A stretch of DNA of 64,000 bases from Wuchereria bancrofti (taxonomy: Eukaryota; Nematoda; Chromadorea; Rhabditida; Onchocercidae). This document shows, piece by piece, positions 49,488 through 63,308 of this stretch. The stretch's first letter is position 1. Every line of letters begins with the position of its first letter. The position numbers and the translations under genes were made by a program. The notes under the pieces were generated by a model. It saw nothing but the letters and a program-made list of their open reading frames with translations. It was not told the origin of the DNA and did no database searches. The stretch is from NCBI GenBank assembly GCA_005281725.1, contig SSBO01000012.1, positions 4,675,521 to 4,739,520 of the forward strand, written 5' to 3'.

Positions 49488-52075
49488 TCCCAGGAATAGA
49501 AATGAAGTTGCAGTGGAAAATATTATACAAGAAGTTCAAAATGCATTCAAATTCAAAAATCAAAATACAAAAGGTCCTTTTGAAAATGTCACCACACAAA
49601 GTAGAGCGACAATAGCACCCGCTGTTTTTTTTTTCTGTCACCATATTCGACTTTTTAAGGTGACAAATTAGGCATAAATTTTAATTTAAATTCAATTAGA
49701 ATTCGTTTTACTGTTTTCATTTCTCGATTTCAGTAACTCAGCCATTCTGTCAAGTATCATTTTTTCCTTTTTCTGGCTAATCTAACTAAGATCATTATCA
49801 GTTGATACTGAAAACAAAAAAAATTGCTCAAGTGTTACTAATAACGACCTTTCCAAGTCACTAATTTTTTTGAGCATATTAGATTTTTAATTCTTTAATT
49901 TAGCTTTGTTAATACTAACAGTCCTAGCCCATTAGACAGTAATCTTGTTTACTCATTAGTTTATTACAAATTAACAAGAGTTAACAGTACATATAAGGGG
50001 TGAACCCTTTTACGACATAAGAAAGTAATTTGAGATGTACAAGAAGTCAGATACCAAGCAAATGAAAAATATGGAAATGTTTTGTATTCGAAAAATACAG
50101 GTTAACATCAAATTCTCCATGTAAATTTGTTAGCTAAAATCATTCACATTTTCACTTCTCACCCACTTATTATTGTAAGAAATTTATCGTCCTAGATTCA
50201 TTCCCAAATCGACAAGTTCAGAATCAGGTATTCTATTTAACTCTTGTTTTACAAAAGTTACTATAATTTTCATTTTTATCCAGTACAGAATTAATAAATT
50301 TTCTTGTACCCGAAAAGAAGCTAGTATTGGACTGTAGTGATATCATCCCAGGAACAATGTTTCGCTCTGCTGCCGCAATCAATCTTCGCCAGATAGAACC
50401 ATTATGTTGATAAATTTCATAAAATTTCTTCAAGTACATATCTTCTAGGAAAGTCAATCAAAGTTATAGTTTTATAATGTCCTACTTCATATGAATTTAT
50501 GGCAAAAATGGTAAAATCGTCTTCGGAATGTTTCGAGTTTTCTTCATCTTAGCATTTCCTTCTAATATGGTTGATATTGATTTTGTCTTCAAACAAATTG
50601 CACTTATGAAATTGAAAATCATGAGAACTGATATGCTTTTGTCTCAAATACAAATTTGCTGCTTAAGGTAGGACAAATGTGCATATTTAACAAATTGATA
50701 ACGCACAAATGCAAACTTATTGTTAACTATTACATAAAAGTGGCATAAACTGGAAAAGTATGTTCATTGATCTCTTCCTGGAATGTAAGCAGTTGATATC
50801 AACTTATTTTCTATGTTCATTGATATCCCTGACCAGCATTTCCCCAGAACATACTTTTTATTAACACGTGTTAAGTTGTTCGTTAGTTAAGTGATTAGTA
50901 ATCTATACTGCAAGTCCAGATGATTTCTTGAATACTAAATTTTCATTCTAGAACACTCTGAAATGAATTTCCAAAAAATGTAGCAGTTTAGGAGTTTGGA
51001 ATAAAGCTCAGTGAAGCAGATCTACTTTAAACTCCATATCACAGAACTATTATATTTGTATATTCGTCACATATTCGGTTAAAGATACTCATCATTTTTG
51101 ATACATCATTGTTCTGAAGAGTTTGGAAAATTTGCAAACAACATTACCCGGAGTTTAACTGACCTCACTGAGAATTTAAGCATGAACATCGTACTTGGGC
51201 ATGTAAAGTTTAAAGCAAATGATTTTGTATCCATTTCATTAATTTAATTTGCTTCCAGAAAATACTGGAATCCTGATCCATGGAGTACGATCCTTGGACT
51301 ACAACAAATGCACTCAAAATAATAATAGTTAATAGTACAGTTACATAAAACTGCCCAATATCAAGACCATGATACATCTCAGAAATCTTAAAAATCCCCC
51401 TACAAGCTAATTTTTACTATTAGAAAAACTAAATATTTAAAGTTCCACTTTAAAGGACATCATGTGGCTTCCCCAAAATTGATTATCCTCGCCACCTTCA
51501 GATTTCTTAGATTTCATAAAATCTAATAAAATGTTAAATAATAAGTACTTGACCATTCCATGTATAATAAAATAGAGAATAACTTATTTTAAGTAAATTT
51601 GCTACCCATACAAAAAAAAAATCTTCTTAACAACTGTTGCCTACAACGATGCACAAAGTAATAATATACGTACGAATTTACAAAGTAATAACGTCTGAAC
51701 TTTTTAGATCCTGTTCATCCAATATTCCTGGATTTCAGGAAAACAAAAAACATCTTCACTGAGATCTTTAATTCTAAGTTTGCATTCAAATGTCATCCCT
51801 AAACAAGATTCTGCTCCACAGGAAAAAGAGGAAGAAACAACAAAAGCAGTGACCATAGTTCACTAACTGTTTTTGTAGCTTCTTTTTTTGAAAAAAACAC
51901 GGACTCAAAATTACAGTACGACTCAAATTTCAGCTCACAATTAATATTCTCAATATACCTTTCTTAATGTCAATTAAGGAAAACATCCTTATTAGCTAAC
52001 AGCTAAATCAGATGAAAACGAAATACCTAATAAGACACATACGTATCAGGCAAAATATCACAATCAATCACAGAA
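49488..52075. other. Intergenic stretch; one orphan exon-like ORF
   Basis: Mostly AT-rich sequence without recognisable genes. On the minus strand 50444-50233 follows a good acceptor (ctttcctag) and reads EDMYLKKFYEIYQHNGSIWR then RRLIAAAERNIVPGMIS, with protein-like composition to a stop. I do not recognise it and see no partner exon; it may be a gene relic or a missed terminal exon. Confidence 0.4.
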
Positions 52076-55000
52076 TCAATGAAGTAACATCTGAGCTTTT
52101 AATTTACTGATTGTCCTATCTTTTTCCACCAATTCCTTACGCAAAGCATCATTTTCCTTAAGGAGTTGTTTCACAACATCGCTGTCCTCTATTTTCTGGA
52201 ACAGTCAAATTTCAAAAAGTTTTTCATATTCATTATTATGTGTAAACAGAAATAGCAATGAGTAGAGAAAGAGAAACATACCAGTGAGTTGGACTTGTTC
52301 GCACCTTCTGTCGCTGCTGAGTCCTGAAAAAAATTCGAACCAGTAATGAAGAAAACAATGATTAAAGCGACTCATTAGTAGATCAGCTAATTAAATTTTA
52401 AACAAAGAAATGATGAAATAATTTGAGTTTTTGCATAGATGCATTCATAACTGACTTTAATATTCAGGCAAAAACTTAATAGTCGCAAATTAAGAATGGC
52501 TTTCTTAAGTACAAAAAGATATAAATTTCCAGAATATTTGAACGGTTCTGTGCTCCTGGCCAACACTCAAAAATCTAATAAAAAAGAACGGATGGTAGTA
52601 ATATGATAATCACTAGAACGATAAACATGCATTAATCAATCTTCTCAATTCCAGCAATTGACTTTTTATGTACACAACATCATTACAGGACGATTCATAC
52701 ATCGCTACGCTAGGAAATGCAACGATCTTATTTTCACTGACCAGAGCTTCATCATATGCTTGATTCCTGTAGAAAAACGCAGAATTAGTATTTAAATTTC
52801 AAATCTATGGAGCGTAGTTTATAAAAATAAAATAAAGTCGAAATAGAAGTTTTCACTGATGGCACAATTCCATATTAAATTCGAGTGAAATTTCACGAAA
52901 AGAAATGATTTTTTTATCAAAATTAGCAAATAGTCAACAAAAGCATGAATGTGTTGTGGAATTTCTGCAATGAAAAAAAAATCATTATCAAGACAAGCTA
53001 CAGCTTCGAATGCATCAATGATATGATATTTTTTGCTGGTTTCAAACAACTGTTATCATTATCGGAAGAATGGATTTAACTGTTTGTTTCCCAAAATGTT
53101 TTCGGATGTTAAAAGTACTTCTGATTCTGAATTAGGACTATTTCTTAATGAAAACTGATCTCAAACTATGGACTGTAACAAAAGTGAGATTACGTTTGAA
53201 AAAAAATTATTTTTAAATCAAAGGTATAAGTTTACTGATAGATAAAAAGGCAGTAATGCAGTCACAATAGAATTAAACTCAAAGTTTACGTACGGAAAGC
53301 ACTTGAGATAAGCTGCTCAATATAATGCTTACTTGTAATGAGTTGAAACTGAATCTGGTGAAACAGCTGATCCATGATCAAGGTCGCGTGGTGGTGGTCG
53401 TCGTGAGCGAGATCGACCTGCCCTGAAATTACTACATCCGTAAGCATATCAAATTCATGGAACAATCATTATTTATCGTTACACAAAAATCATTACCCAT
53501 AGTCCATCAGGTGCAACCAAATCGGAAGCACAAATGCTATAACAACACCACTGCAGAACTGGTAGGTATCTTCAGTGTTTTTGAATATGAACAAAACAAA
53601 GTACACCAAAGTACATAAGACCTAATGGAGCAGTTTATGCAACTTTAACTTACTGGATACTTTACAACTTCAAATATAAACTGTCTTCTAATCCATATTT
53701 ATCTTTGAATTTCGGGAAGTAGAAGGAATAAAAGACAGGAGCAATTCCTATGCAAAGTCATTTGACACGTATAGATGAAGCATGGACAAACACGAGTAGT
53801 AGAAAGCTGCTTGTCCGAAACTTGCATTTCTGCATATTCGTATTTGCTACAAGTGAAATGATGAAGTTCTAGAGATGTTTAGTAGTTAAAATGTACTTGT
53901 AGCATTTCAAAGCAATGGCTAAATAGAATAAGAGTGGTTAACTTACAGGCTGTTTAAATCTCCTTGACAAATAAATAAATATATATATTTTATTTATTTG
54001 TATATATATATATATATTTATTTATTTATATTTACATAATACATATATATTTATTTATATTTAAATGTAGTAGCTAGGTTTACTGGAGGAAGTAGCCATC
54101 GCGTCTTTTCCAAAAAAATGAACAGTAATTAAGATCAAGATGAGGAAAACCATACCTCAATCGAAATCAAAACTTTCTTAAAGTCTCAAACCGAATTTAA
54201 CATAAGTCTAAATTAGAAAAGAAACTGTCTTTAATCCACTAATCAACTGTGAATAAATAGCACACCCATAGGCATCTACTTCAGTGACTATCAAGAAAAC
54301 TAAAACTTCACTCTCCCAAGTGGAACAGTACAATGCACAATTGTTTATAACTAAATATGTTACAATAATGTACAGGAATGCCTTTTTACACTTATATGCG
54401 GTCTGAAATAACTAGCCCACAAGCTGGATTTATTAAGGTAGAAAGCAACCTTTACGGCCATCAGCAATGATGAAGGATTTCTTGAACAACAGAAACGATA
54501 GATTCATATTTCGTACGCCTCAGCTTACCGCCTTCAATGAATTTTGAAGCTACCTAGGGTAAAGTAAGAGGAAACAAATCCGCCAAGATTAGTCGAGGAA
54601 TAAAACTAAAAAGCTGAAAAAAACTAGTACTTCTTGTGAAGAGAAAAATTAAGCGAAATGATGAGTTCGACCAGTCAAAACACAAAAAAAAACGATGCCA
54701 CTTTTTGTAAACTAGAGAGCACACGTAATTTGATTCATGAATAACAATATAAAGCATAATATAAATAATATAAGTACATAAATTGCAGTAATAATATAAT
54801 TAGTAATATAAACACATAAATCGATAAGTGAATAAACAAATAAATAAATAAAGCAAACATAAAACATAAATAAATAAATAAATAAAAATGAATGAATTAA
54901 TTAATTGGTTAAACAAACAAACATAAATAAATGAATAAACAAATACAAATGAATAAATTAAATAATTAATGAAATAAATAATAAATAAATAAAACAAAAC

Positions 55001-55369
55001 AGACAAATAAATAAATATAAAGAATATAAATAAAACAGATAAATAGATAATAAAAAAATTAATTAACTATCAAATAAGTAAATAGATTAAACAGATAAGT
55101 AAATAAAATTAATTAATTTGTATATATAATTAAACTTGCTGAAATAGAATGGTACGGTAAACTGAAAATGGAAGTAATGGATGCTGTGTGAATACCGAAC
55201 TTAAGTTTAATTCAAAAAGTGTAGCAATGAAGAGGATCGATAAGCAAAAGGTAATAAGCCAGAAGAGAGGAATTAAATAGAAGCTTGAGAGTAACAGTTG
55301 CGCAAAAAGTTAAGCAGACGCTCACCTCACCGACTTGATCAACGTGTTCAGCAGCAGGCAGTCAGCCAT
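52076..55369 (-). CDS. Small basic/coiled-coil protein of unknown function
   Basis: Five exons (55369-55326, 53422-53333, 52766-52676, 52323-52282, 52195-52076) join in frame to 128 residues; total length is an exact multiple of three and every intron has GT and AG ends. Residues 1-14 (MADCLLLNTLIKSV) are hydrophobic; then comes a short Arg/Ser/Pro segment (AGRSRSRRPPPRDLDHG); a middle part with NQAYDEALVSENKIVAF; and a C-terminal heptad-rich helix at about 90-128 (VVKQLLKENDALRKELVEKD) that should form a coiled coil. I do not recognise the family. The reading frame of exon 1 stays open further upstream, including a second hydrophobic cysteine-rich stretch, so a longer N-terminus starting near 55.5 kb is possible. 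No operon-like neighbour. Confidence 0.65.
53966..54066. repeat. AT-only palindromic tract
   Basis: Runs of aaataaata, tatatata and tttatttat arranged so the two halves can pair. It lies in the first intron of the coiled-coil gene. Confidence 0.7.
54755..55125. repeat. (AAAT)n-type low-complexity tract
   Basis: About 370 bp made almost wholly of aaat/aaac/atta tetranucleotides, including several long ataaataaataaata runs, within intron 1 of the coiled-coil gene. Confidence 0.85.
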
Positions 55370-56563
55370 CACAGCACAGCCGCACCAGCACCATTTACAC
55401 AAACCACTCCACCACAAACATCGAAATAGAAACGAAAAGAGCGGAGGAGCGAAAAGGGTCTTGTCATTGTCGTCAACGTCATCACCATCGCCGTCTATCA
55501 TCAACTGATTCTGCCCGTCTTCCTCATTGCCTATTTCACGGAGAACTAACTGTTCCAAACTTTTACTCTATGAAAAGACCCCAACTTCTACCTCAAACAG
55601 TTAGAGGATTGGGATGATCTTCACTATTTGATATAACAGATTCGCACGAAATTCACTTAAAGTTTTTCGGAAATAGAAATCGTTTTTTCGGTAGATTATC
55701 CATTTACTTGGAAAATTAGTACTTATCGGTTACTCTTAGACGACAATCACCTCACAAGATTTTGCTGCAAACGAAAAAATTCCGGGAGTACTCCCAAGAC
55801 TTTCGAATTTTTAAGGTGTATTAAAAACCGCGCTTCAAAAGTTCTTCGGAGATATCCAGTCTATATAGGACGTGTATCATTTCAGCGCGTCTCTGACGCG
55901 CAAACACGTTCGTTTTCCAAACTAAATCTTTTGTATTGATTTCATTCGAAGGAAGACGAATTGTAAATTAGAATCACAATTCCGTAAGCTCAACTGGTAC
56001 GGATAAACTTAATAAAGCTGGCAAAAGAAAGAGACAGAGAGTGAATGAAGGGTGAAATTCTTTAAACATTTAGAACCACTGATGATATCGATGACTGAAT
56101 AATATAGTTCGGGTATCATTTCACATATTATTATGTTTCAAGATATTACAAAAGCTTTTTAGCCAAACAGCACATACGTCACCGAATATAGCAACAACAA
56201 CAACTAGAAGATCAGATTAAGTAGCTATATGAAATTAGTTGATACAATTGCCACAACAGATTTCCTAAAAATAAGTTCACCATACTTCTGATATTTCAGA
56301 ATTACTGTATCAGAATACAATTGCAGGATTGCATTTGACTTGTATAAAAACATTCAGTATAACGCAGAACTTTTGTTGTGAATTTAAATGCTATACACAA
56401 AATAGCTGCGTTCATTACGTTGTATAGCAACCAAAAAGTGGGCAATAATTAAAAATCATTTTTCAGCTTGAACTGTGACTAGCAATTCTTGAAATCGTAT
56501 TCTTTCGTTAATATCACTTGAATTAAGCATTCCACAAAAAGCACCTTATAAAAATTTTTTTTA
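55370..56563. other. Gap between two convergently unrelated minus-strand genes
   Basis: Contains the probable promoter of the 128-residue coiled-coil gene and the 3' flank of the gene upstream. The part at 55380-55560 is GC-richer and open in the coding frame of the coiled-coil gene's first exon. No other feature seen. Confidence 0.4.
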
Positions 56564-59500
56564 CTAGTAACACCTGACGAGCTGAAATAAATGCCCAGGA
56601 AAGACGAACTTTTGGATGATGGTCATATCGACAAATTGCTCACTCAACTCCGCATCTTTATCTGGAAATTTGTCAGGAAAATATTGAAAACCAGAAGATG
56701 TTGTAAGTCCAGCTGATATCATAGCGGTTGGTGAAACGAAATCATTGGGACTGTCCCTTGATTTGACATCATTGTCACAGAAGCAATCAGTAGAAGGATT
56801 GACTGGTAAACTATTATTTAACAAACCGTCTCGTAGTGCAACATTGGTCATTGTACAACCATCTCTTAAAAAGAATTCGTGCGTTTCTAAACTTTACCAG
56901 ACACTATGTTTCGAAATTTATTTGTTATTTAGAAAAGAAAATTGAGAATAACTCTCGACTTGTCGATAACGAACTTTCTTTTATCATTTAACGACTTTTC
57001 CCTTGTTGCCTTGACACAGTTGTAAGTTAACTCACTGCTCAAAAACTGGTTCCTGCAAGCTTCTGAAAAATGCTAAATAGATTGTAAAACAATCGAAGAA
57101 AATTTCTCTCAAATCAGGAAAATTCTTCAAGTGCTAAAAAATTGAATTTGATAAAACTGACTTAACTTTTGTCTGAAATCCACTGAGTATAATAATCATA
57201 CGAAGCAGTGCTGAATTTTTGGGATTATCATAATACTAAGTTAGACCTTAAAATATCTGTTTTGCTGAAAGGAACCTCTCACTGAATTTGCTGATAAGCT
57301 AGGGTCCAATGACTGTGATTTTGCAGCTCTGTTCGAACTTTCTTTTATGCACTCATAATGAATCTCATCCGGAACAAATTTTAGCGGGGGTACCTCAACA
57401 GCTGGCGAGTTTTCAATACAGGATGACTCACATTCTGCCAGAGGTGCCTGTAAGAAAAGATCATGGCGTGAGTTAAGTACAGTAGAACTATTTAAATTTA
57501 GATACAGCCATGAAGTTTATATCAACTGCAAAGGAGTCAAGAAGTTCAATTCACTGACTCTACTTCTCTTTTAATTGAAAAAAAAAAAAACAGACATGGA
57601 AAGTACCTGGCTCATCTCGGTACCTGATCTACTTACAGGCAGTTTTCGTAATGTTGTATAGAGGGGTATAAAAGATTTTTGTCGACTGGTACTTCCTGCT
57701 TTCATCTGCTCATGATCATTTCTGTTACGTTGAGATTTTCCACTGGATGTTCGATCTTGCCCTAAAAGAAGGAAGGAAATCCATCATATATGAGAATATA
57801 ACCTACTTAAAATATTTTTTAGCTAAGCAAAAAATTGTAAACTAAATTCTGTAATCTAAGAATCTAAGAGGGGAGGGATGGAGATGAAAGCAAGCTTTAT
57901 TTTCTGCGGCTACAAAAACTTGAATAACAAAAAAGATGAAGAAATGAGCAGTGAATAAAAATGCACAACTTGCACCGACCATAATAAAAGTTGAAAGGGA
58001 ACTAAAATTCACTGCAGTTTGTTTATGAATTGTATTAGTTTAAGCATTCCGAATTACCTGTATTACTTTTCACAAAAATATTCATTGTAGGCTTGATTTT
58101 CGCTTCTTTGATATTTTCTTGATTCTTGGAAGTGCGAGCTTCAGCCGTCATTGTAAATGTTAGAGCGGTTGAATTAAGTTGACGAGACCTATCAGATGGT
58201 GAGACATTCTGCATAGTTCTCGGTCCCAAATGTATCTTGAAAGCTTTCACAGTTGAGTTCGTTTCCGTATCATTTCTCGATCCGGATGGCAAATCCTTAG
58301 GTCTGACAGTTTTGGAACGTTTCTCCTGATTCAATAAAACATTTTGCCCATAAGTTTCCAAATTTGATGACTGATCATTTAAAGATGTTCGTGATTTCGG
58401 AATTCTTGGGATTCTCAGTGCATTGCTTCCTAGAACTTGTCTAGAAGGAACAAATTTGACTGAATCGTTAGAATCATGGTTGGTTCGCGTTTCCATACTC
58501 GCTGATTTCTTGAATTGCGCATTAGGTGGTACATAACTCAGTTTAGCGACAGGACCTCGACGCATGCTGCAATAAAATTTTTGCTAAAAGGAAAATATTT
58601 TTTCCAATTTCAAAACATTTAAAACAAACTGCTTCCAAAATAATTTAACATAGCTACTTTCTTACTCGTAAAGGAATCCGAACTCTTAAGTCCACAAAAA
58701 GAATTTAAAAAAATGAGAGAAATACATGATAAAAAATAGAAACTGATGAGTTCTAACTGACGTACAGCGTCGAACTTATATGAGAAAATTGACTTTCTGT
58801 TTTGAAACAACACAGCTAAATCCTAGAAATCTAAAATGATGATTTTTCTCCATGCAATTAAATGGAGTCAGTGAGTAACAGTTTAAATATACGAAAAATT
58901 TCACAAAGTATTCTCGAAAAATATGACACCAAAGTCTCTCAATTAGAAAATAATTTTGTACTTTTAACATAAACATACAAGCGGTATGATGAGAAAAACC
59001 GACGATAAGCAACCGTGACTAATATTTAGTACCGACAGTTGGTGATATGACCATTGCTTCATCTCACTATTGAAACAAAATATCACAGTGATATAATGTT
59101 ATAATAACAGAGGAGAGAAACAGTAAACTAATGAGAACCACAAGTTCAAGAAATTTTCAAATCCTTCCGAAACATTTCTCTATTGCCATCATCTTGGAAG
59201 TTAAACCCTTTGACGTACTTATTAACGACACAGAAAACTATATAATAGTATAAATGTTTCATCCAAATCCAAATAGCTTCAAAAGTGATTTCATCTAATT
59301 CTAAATTAGCAATCCAGTCTGAAGAATGCATCGAAGATTACACGATCCTTTAAAAATTTATTGGAAAACACTCGAACTTGTCAATGTTCACCTAGATAAG
59401 CTGCTACTGGTACGGATATTTTGATTTCCATCTGACCGACTAAAACGATTTCCAAGTTTTGTAAGCTTTGACCGCACTGAGTGGGCAACACTCATCAACG

Positions 59501-62500
59501 GACTTCGTGGCACATCTTCTGACCGTCTGTTATGGTTGGAAATGATTACTGCAGTTTTTGCTATCAAATTATGCGCCATTCTATTTTCAGTAACTGCTGA
59601 TCCATCACACTTGATTTTTTCTGGAGATATCTGTAGTTCCTGGAAAAATTTGTAAATTCATACAGGAACACTTTCTCCTTTTCAAAAATTCGAAAATTTA
59701 TATAATCTAATGAAAACTTACAATAAATCTGAATTTTTTTCTTCTATTTTTATTCCAGAACAAATATTCTCATAGGACTAAAATTTTTGACTATGATCGA
59801 CAGAAAAATTCTGAAGACGTTCTAAGTTTGTGAACATGACAAATCCATGAGAAATTCATGGAAACAATATTTCTTGAGAACTTGAATTTAAAATCAAATA
59901 CTTAACAACATAACAAGTCTTCTATGCTTTCGAATATTTTGATCTGAAATTTTCTGAAATGGTTTTAACAAAGAAATCTTCCAACTTAGAAGTTAAGTCG
60001 AAACTAAGCAGAGATAAAAGGAGGAGGCTGAATTATTTATTCATTTATATACTTTTTGCTCTAGAAACACTTCGTGAATTGGAACTGTGCCTCAAAAAAT
60101 ACCGCTCACAGTACTTCACTTCATGTATATGTAACTATGTTACCTTAGCGGTAAATAATGGAACAAGCTCTCTTATGGATTTGTTGCATGAAGGTTCTCG
60201 AACAGCTCGGGAAGTTGAAGGCTCCAGTTCATCATGAGCTTCAACATGTTTTTCTGAGATATGAGTTATAATGGAATCACTGGACTTCGATTCGGGTATC
60301 GGTGGTATGGTACGATTCAGTGGTGGTCGCATTTTAGCATGCTCTTTTTCGACATTACTCTCCACTACTGGTCGTGAAGGAGGAACAACAACGAGTGTAT
60401 GTGTTCGTGGATAAGGATATGATTGCGAGGACGAACGATAGATCCTGAAAAATCGTTGTTCCGGTTTGATCAAAGAAACAGGATACAAAGTGGAATAAGA
60501 AAATGTTCCAAGAAAACAGCCATTACAACCGTGTCAAGGTAAATTGCCTGGTTGACTTGTTGATTAGACTATGGTCATTTGAGCATTTCATTTCATGCTT
60601 AGATCGCAGTCTGGGCAATTCTTCTTCGAGACTAAAAAAGCACTGCTTGACGGCACTGTGCTTATTTGCACGAAATATTCATATCTGTCAAAGAAATTTG
60701 GAAACAAACGATTAAGACGGGATCAAAATCGCCAAGAAGAAAATGAAAGCCGATCAATAATGAAAAACTAGATTAAGCTCTTTACCAAAATTACTGAAAT
60801 ATTTTAAGGAATTTGTAAATTCCGACAATTTAATTAAAAAAGAAGTAAAAAATGTTATGTAACCTGTAAGCATATAATATCGATTTACTTTACAAAAACT
60901 ACCAAGTACCTTTATGTCGATAGCTAATACTTTCTAAAATAAGAGTTCCATAGCTTGTCGGATTTTTATTTCAGAATTTCTACAAACACAACTGTCCATG
61001 TTTGGTATACAGTTGCCCTTCTTGTGAATCTCTGAGCAGCTTTAATATTTCCCATATTTTCAAGCTTTTCATGAGCTCAACTGAATGAATATTCTGCGTA
61101 ACAACAATTTTCTTTGGTCGAGATGGCTAAGTTGAGCAACAGTTCCATACAGAAAAGTTAAGATTTGAAGTTCAACGATTCTTGGGAATAGAGCAGTAGT
61201 ATATATCCAAATAATAATACATATCAAAGAATTTCGAAAAACATCCAACGGTGACTGGGATAAACAGAATAACATTGCAGAAGCTAGAAAAAATCAATCA
61301 ATCAATCAATCAACGAGGAATAAATACTGAATATCTCACTGACTTTGTAGGATTTCCTAGCGATACGGTTTCAAAGGTGTGGTCTGAAATATTTTCCATA
61401 TCATAAAGAGAAGTGTGGTTTTCATATACTTATAAAAAATTTTCATACACTTTATGAAGTTTAGCCCGATGTATAGTTGGAAGCTGATTCAGTAACTGAT
61501 AGAACAGTCTGTTAGTATCATCTAAAACTTGAATGAATATGAACAAGTATAATGCATAGTCAATCGAGAATGTCACATGATTGGAAATGACGAGAAAACT
61601 ACTGTAGCGGCATTTTTTTAGGTTTTTAACCATGCTGATGAACGAAACATTCTTATCAGAGCAGGACATTTTTAGAGCTGAAATAAATTTTCGATCATTA
61701 GTGAAAAATGTGTCCAAATTAATTCATAGCTGAAAACTTTATTCCGACAAAACAGAATCCTTTCCACGTAGTCTTTCCATTTAATCCAAACACATTCTTC
61801 CATATATTTTTAGATAAATGTGCATTAATCAAGAGTCATGTTTGTCCAGTTATTTCAAGCTACCTTTATATGAATCTCATTTAGAGATAAACTTATATCG
61901 CATCTATTCTATCTCATTGCCTATTTATTATATGATAGTTCAGAATAATTTAGTCTAAGCCAACCAACAAGCTTTATTATTTTCCCAGAATATTTGAAAC
62001 TTTTCAATCGTCTTGCAAACTGGTCAGCCATTAACAGTTGTGATAAACAATTACCTTGCGAGATTTTTTTCTTTTTTATGCAACAGATGATATAGCACAA
62101 ACAGAATTTTCTGTCTTAAAACAGCATGTTCCCAAACGCTCCACCAATTGAACTTTTTATAAAACTTCAAATCTTATCTTTCTCCTCTTTTATGCCGATA
62201 ATAAAGGGAAAAATATCCTCAATTTTTTAAAACGTAGAAACATACAATTTCAAAGGAATAAGAAAAACCGAAGCAATAAGGAGCAAAACTGTGAAAAAGA
62301 AGGCTGACATAAGAAGCAAACGACTAAAAGTGAGACTAGTGAAAAACTTTTTTAATACTGCACATGCTTGATTGACTAATAGGGTATCATTACAACGGTA
62401 CTTCAGTGCTACAACCGAACCTATCGCTAAACTATTTTTTACTAATCTAAAAGGTCAAATAATGCAAGTAAGTCATTCTTTGCAGTAACCTTCAGTTGTA

Positions 62501-63308
62501 AGTTAATTACTCGCTCTGCATTTAAATCAGTCTCGTAAAACTTTATTTGTCATCATACTCAATTACAGTTATCGTGATAAGATAGTGGCAGTGCAACAAA
62601 AAGACATAATAACAAGCAAAACAACCACTGCTGTTAGTTTTAAAGGTGACAGTGAAATAAAAAAAAACAGATATATCAGAAAAAAGTTCGGCTGGTCTGC
62701 AAACATATGTCAGTAATAAAGGGGAAGTACGGCATGACTCGAGCCATCTTCATATTACTTATCTTCCACATACTACGTCATTTGCTAGGAATGTGAAGCG
62801 AAATTGAACGAGAGAATTCCACACTATCAGCATCACCGTCTACATTCTGTCCAGTGATATGATATCTATCTTTATTGTTGTCTACATTCCATCCAGTGAT
62901 ATGTTTTAGTGATTAATTGAAAATAAGGAGAACGTCCCAAACAATTCTCTCTTTGTCGGCATCTTTATGCAAGTTATCTACACCGGCTTCCTTGTTTATG
63001 AGGTATCATGAAACGGCTAGACAGTGAAGTAGAAATGGATGAATTCAGAAAATCAGAAAAACATTATTACTGAATCACGGCTGAAAGTAGAACTATCAGG
63101 CAATAAGTGAATGAAGAAAAAGTTCATGGCATCAAGAGAGCAATAAATATGTCGCTTACTTGTTCATCGAAAATCCTATTGAAGAACGTTGCAGATAACG
63201 GATGCTTGCCCGCTTCTTTAACAAATGATGAAAGTGGCAATGTTGTCGACGTCGGCCAGGCTGTTGCTGCTGTCGATTTTTGAGCAGTTGCGACTGTTGA
63301 CTACCCAT
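56564..63308 (-). CDS. Polar, probably disordered protein with myristoylation-like N-terminus; unknown function
   Basis: Seven exons: 63308-63160, 60444-60144, 59639-59392, 58566-58058, 57761-57637, 57447-57276, 56862-56564, giving a 600-residue frame. All junctions keep phase with GT/AG ends. The start MGSQQSQLLK fits the N-myristoylation rule (Gly2, Ser6) and is followed by Gln- and Arg-rich sequence. The rest is rich in Ser, Asn, Arg, Pro and Lys (RPPPLN-type and SRMRRGPV-type segments; SPLMSVAHSVRSKLTKLGNR) with no recognised domain, signal peptide or membrane helix. The last junction is uncertain: a donor at 57247 keeps phase but leads to a quick stop, whereas gttcct at 57275 opens the final 100 residues (SPNDFVSP...FPGHLFQLVRCY). 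If neither is used, the protein ends just after 57247. Role might be cortical scaffold, but that is guesswork. Confidence 0.5.
61286..61313. repeat. (TCAA)n tetranucleotide repeat
   Basis: About six uninterrupted tcaa units in intron 1 of the 600-residue gene. The rest of that 2.7-kb intron shows nothing recognisable. Confidence 0.8.

Noticed and set aside
54800..55006. Tyr/Leu/Phe-rich minus-strand ORF resembling a membrane protein
   Set aside because: It is the translation of the AAAT low-complexity tract.
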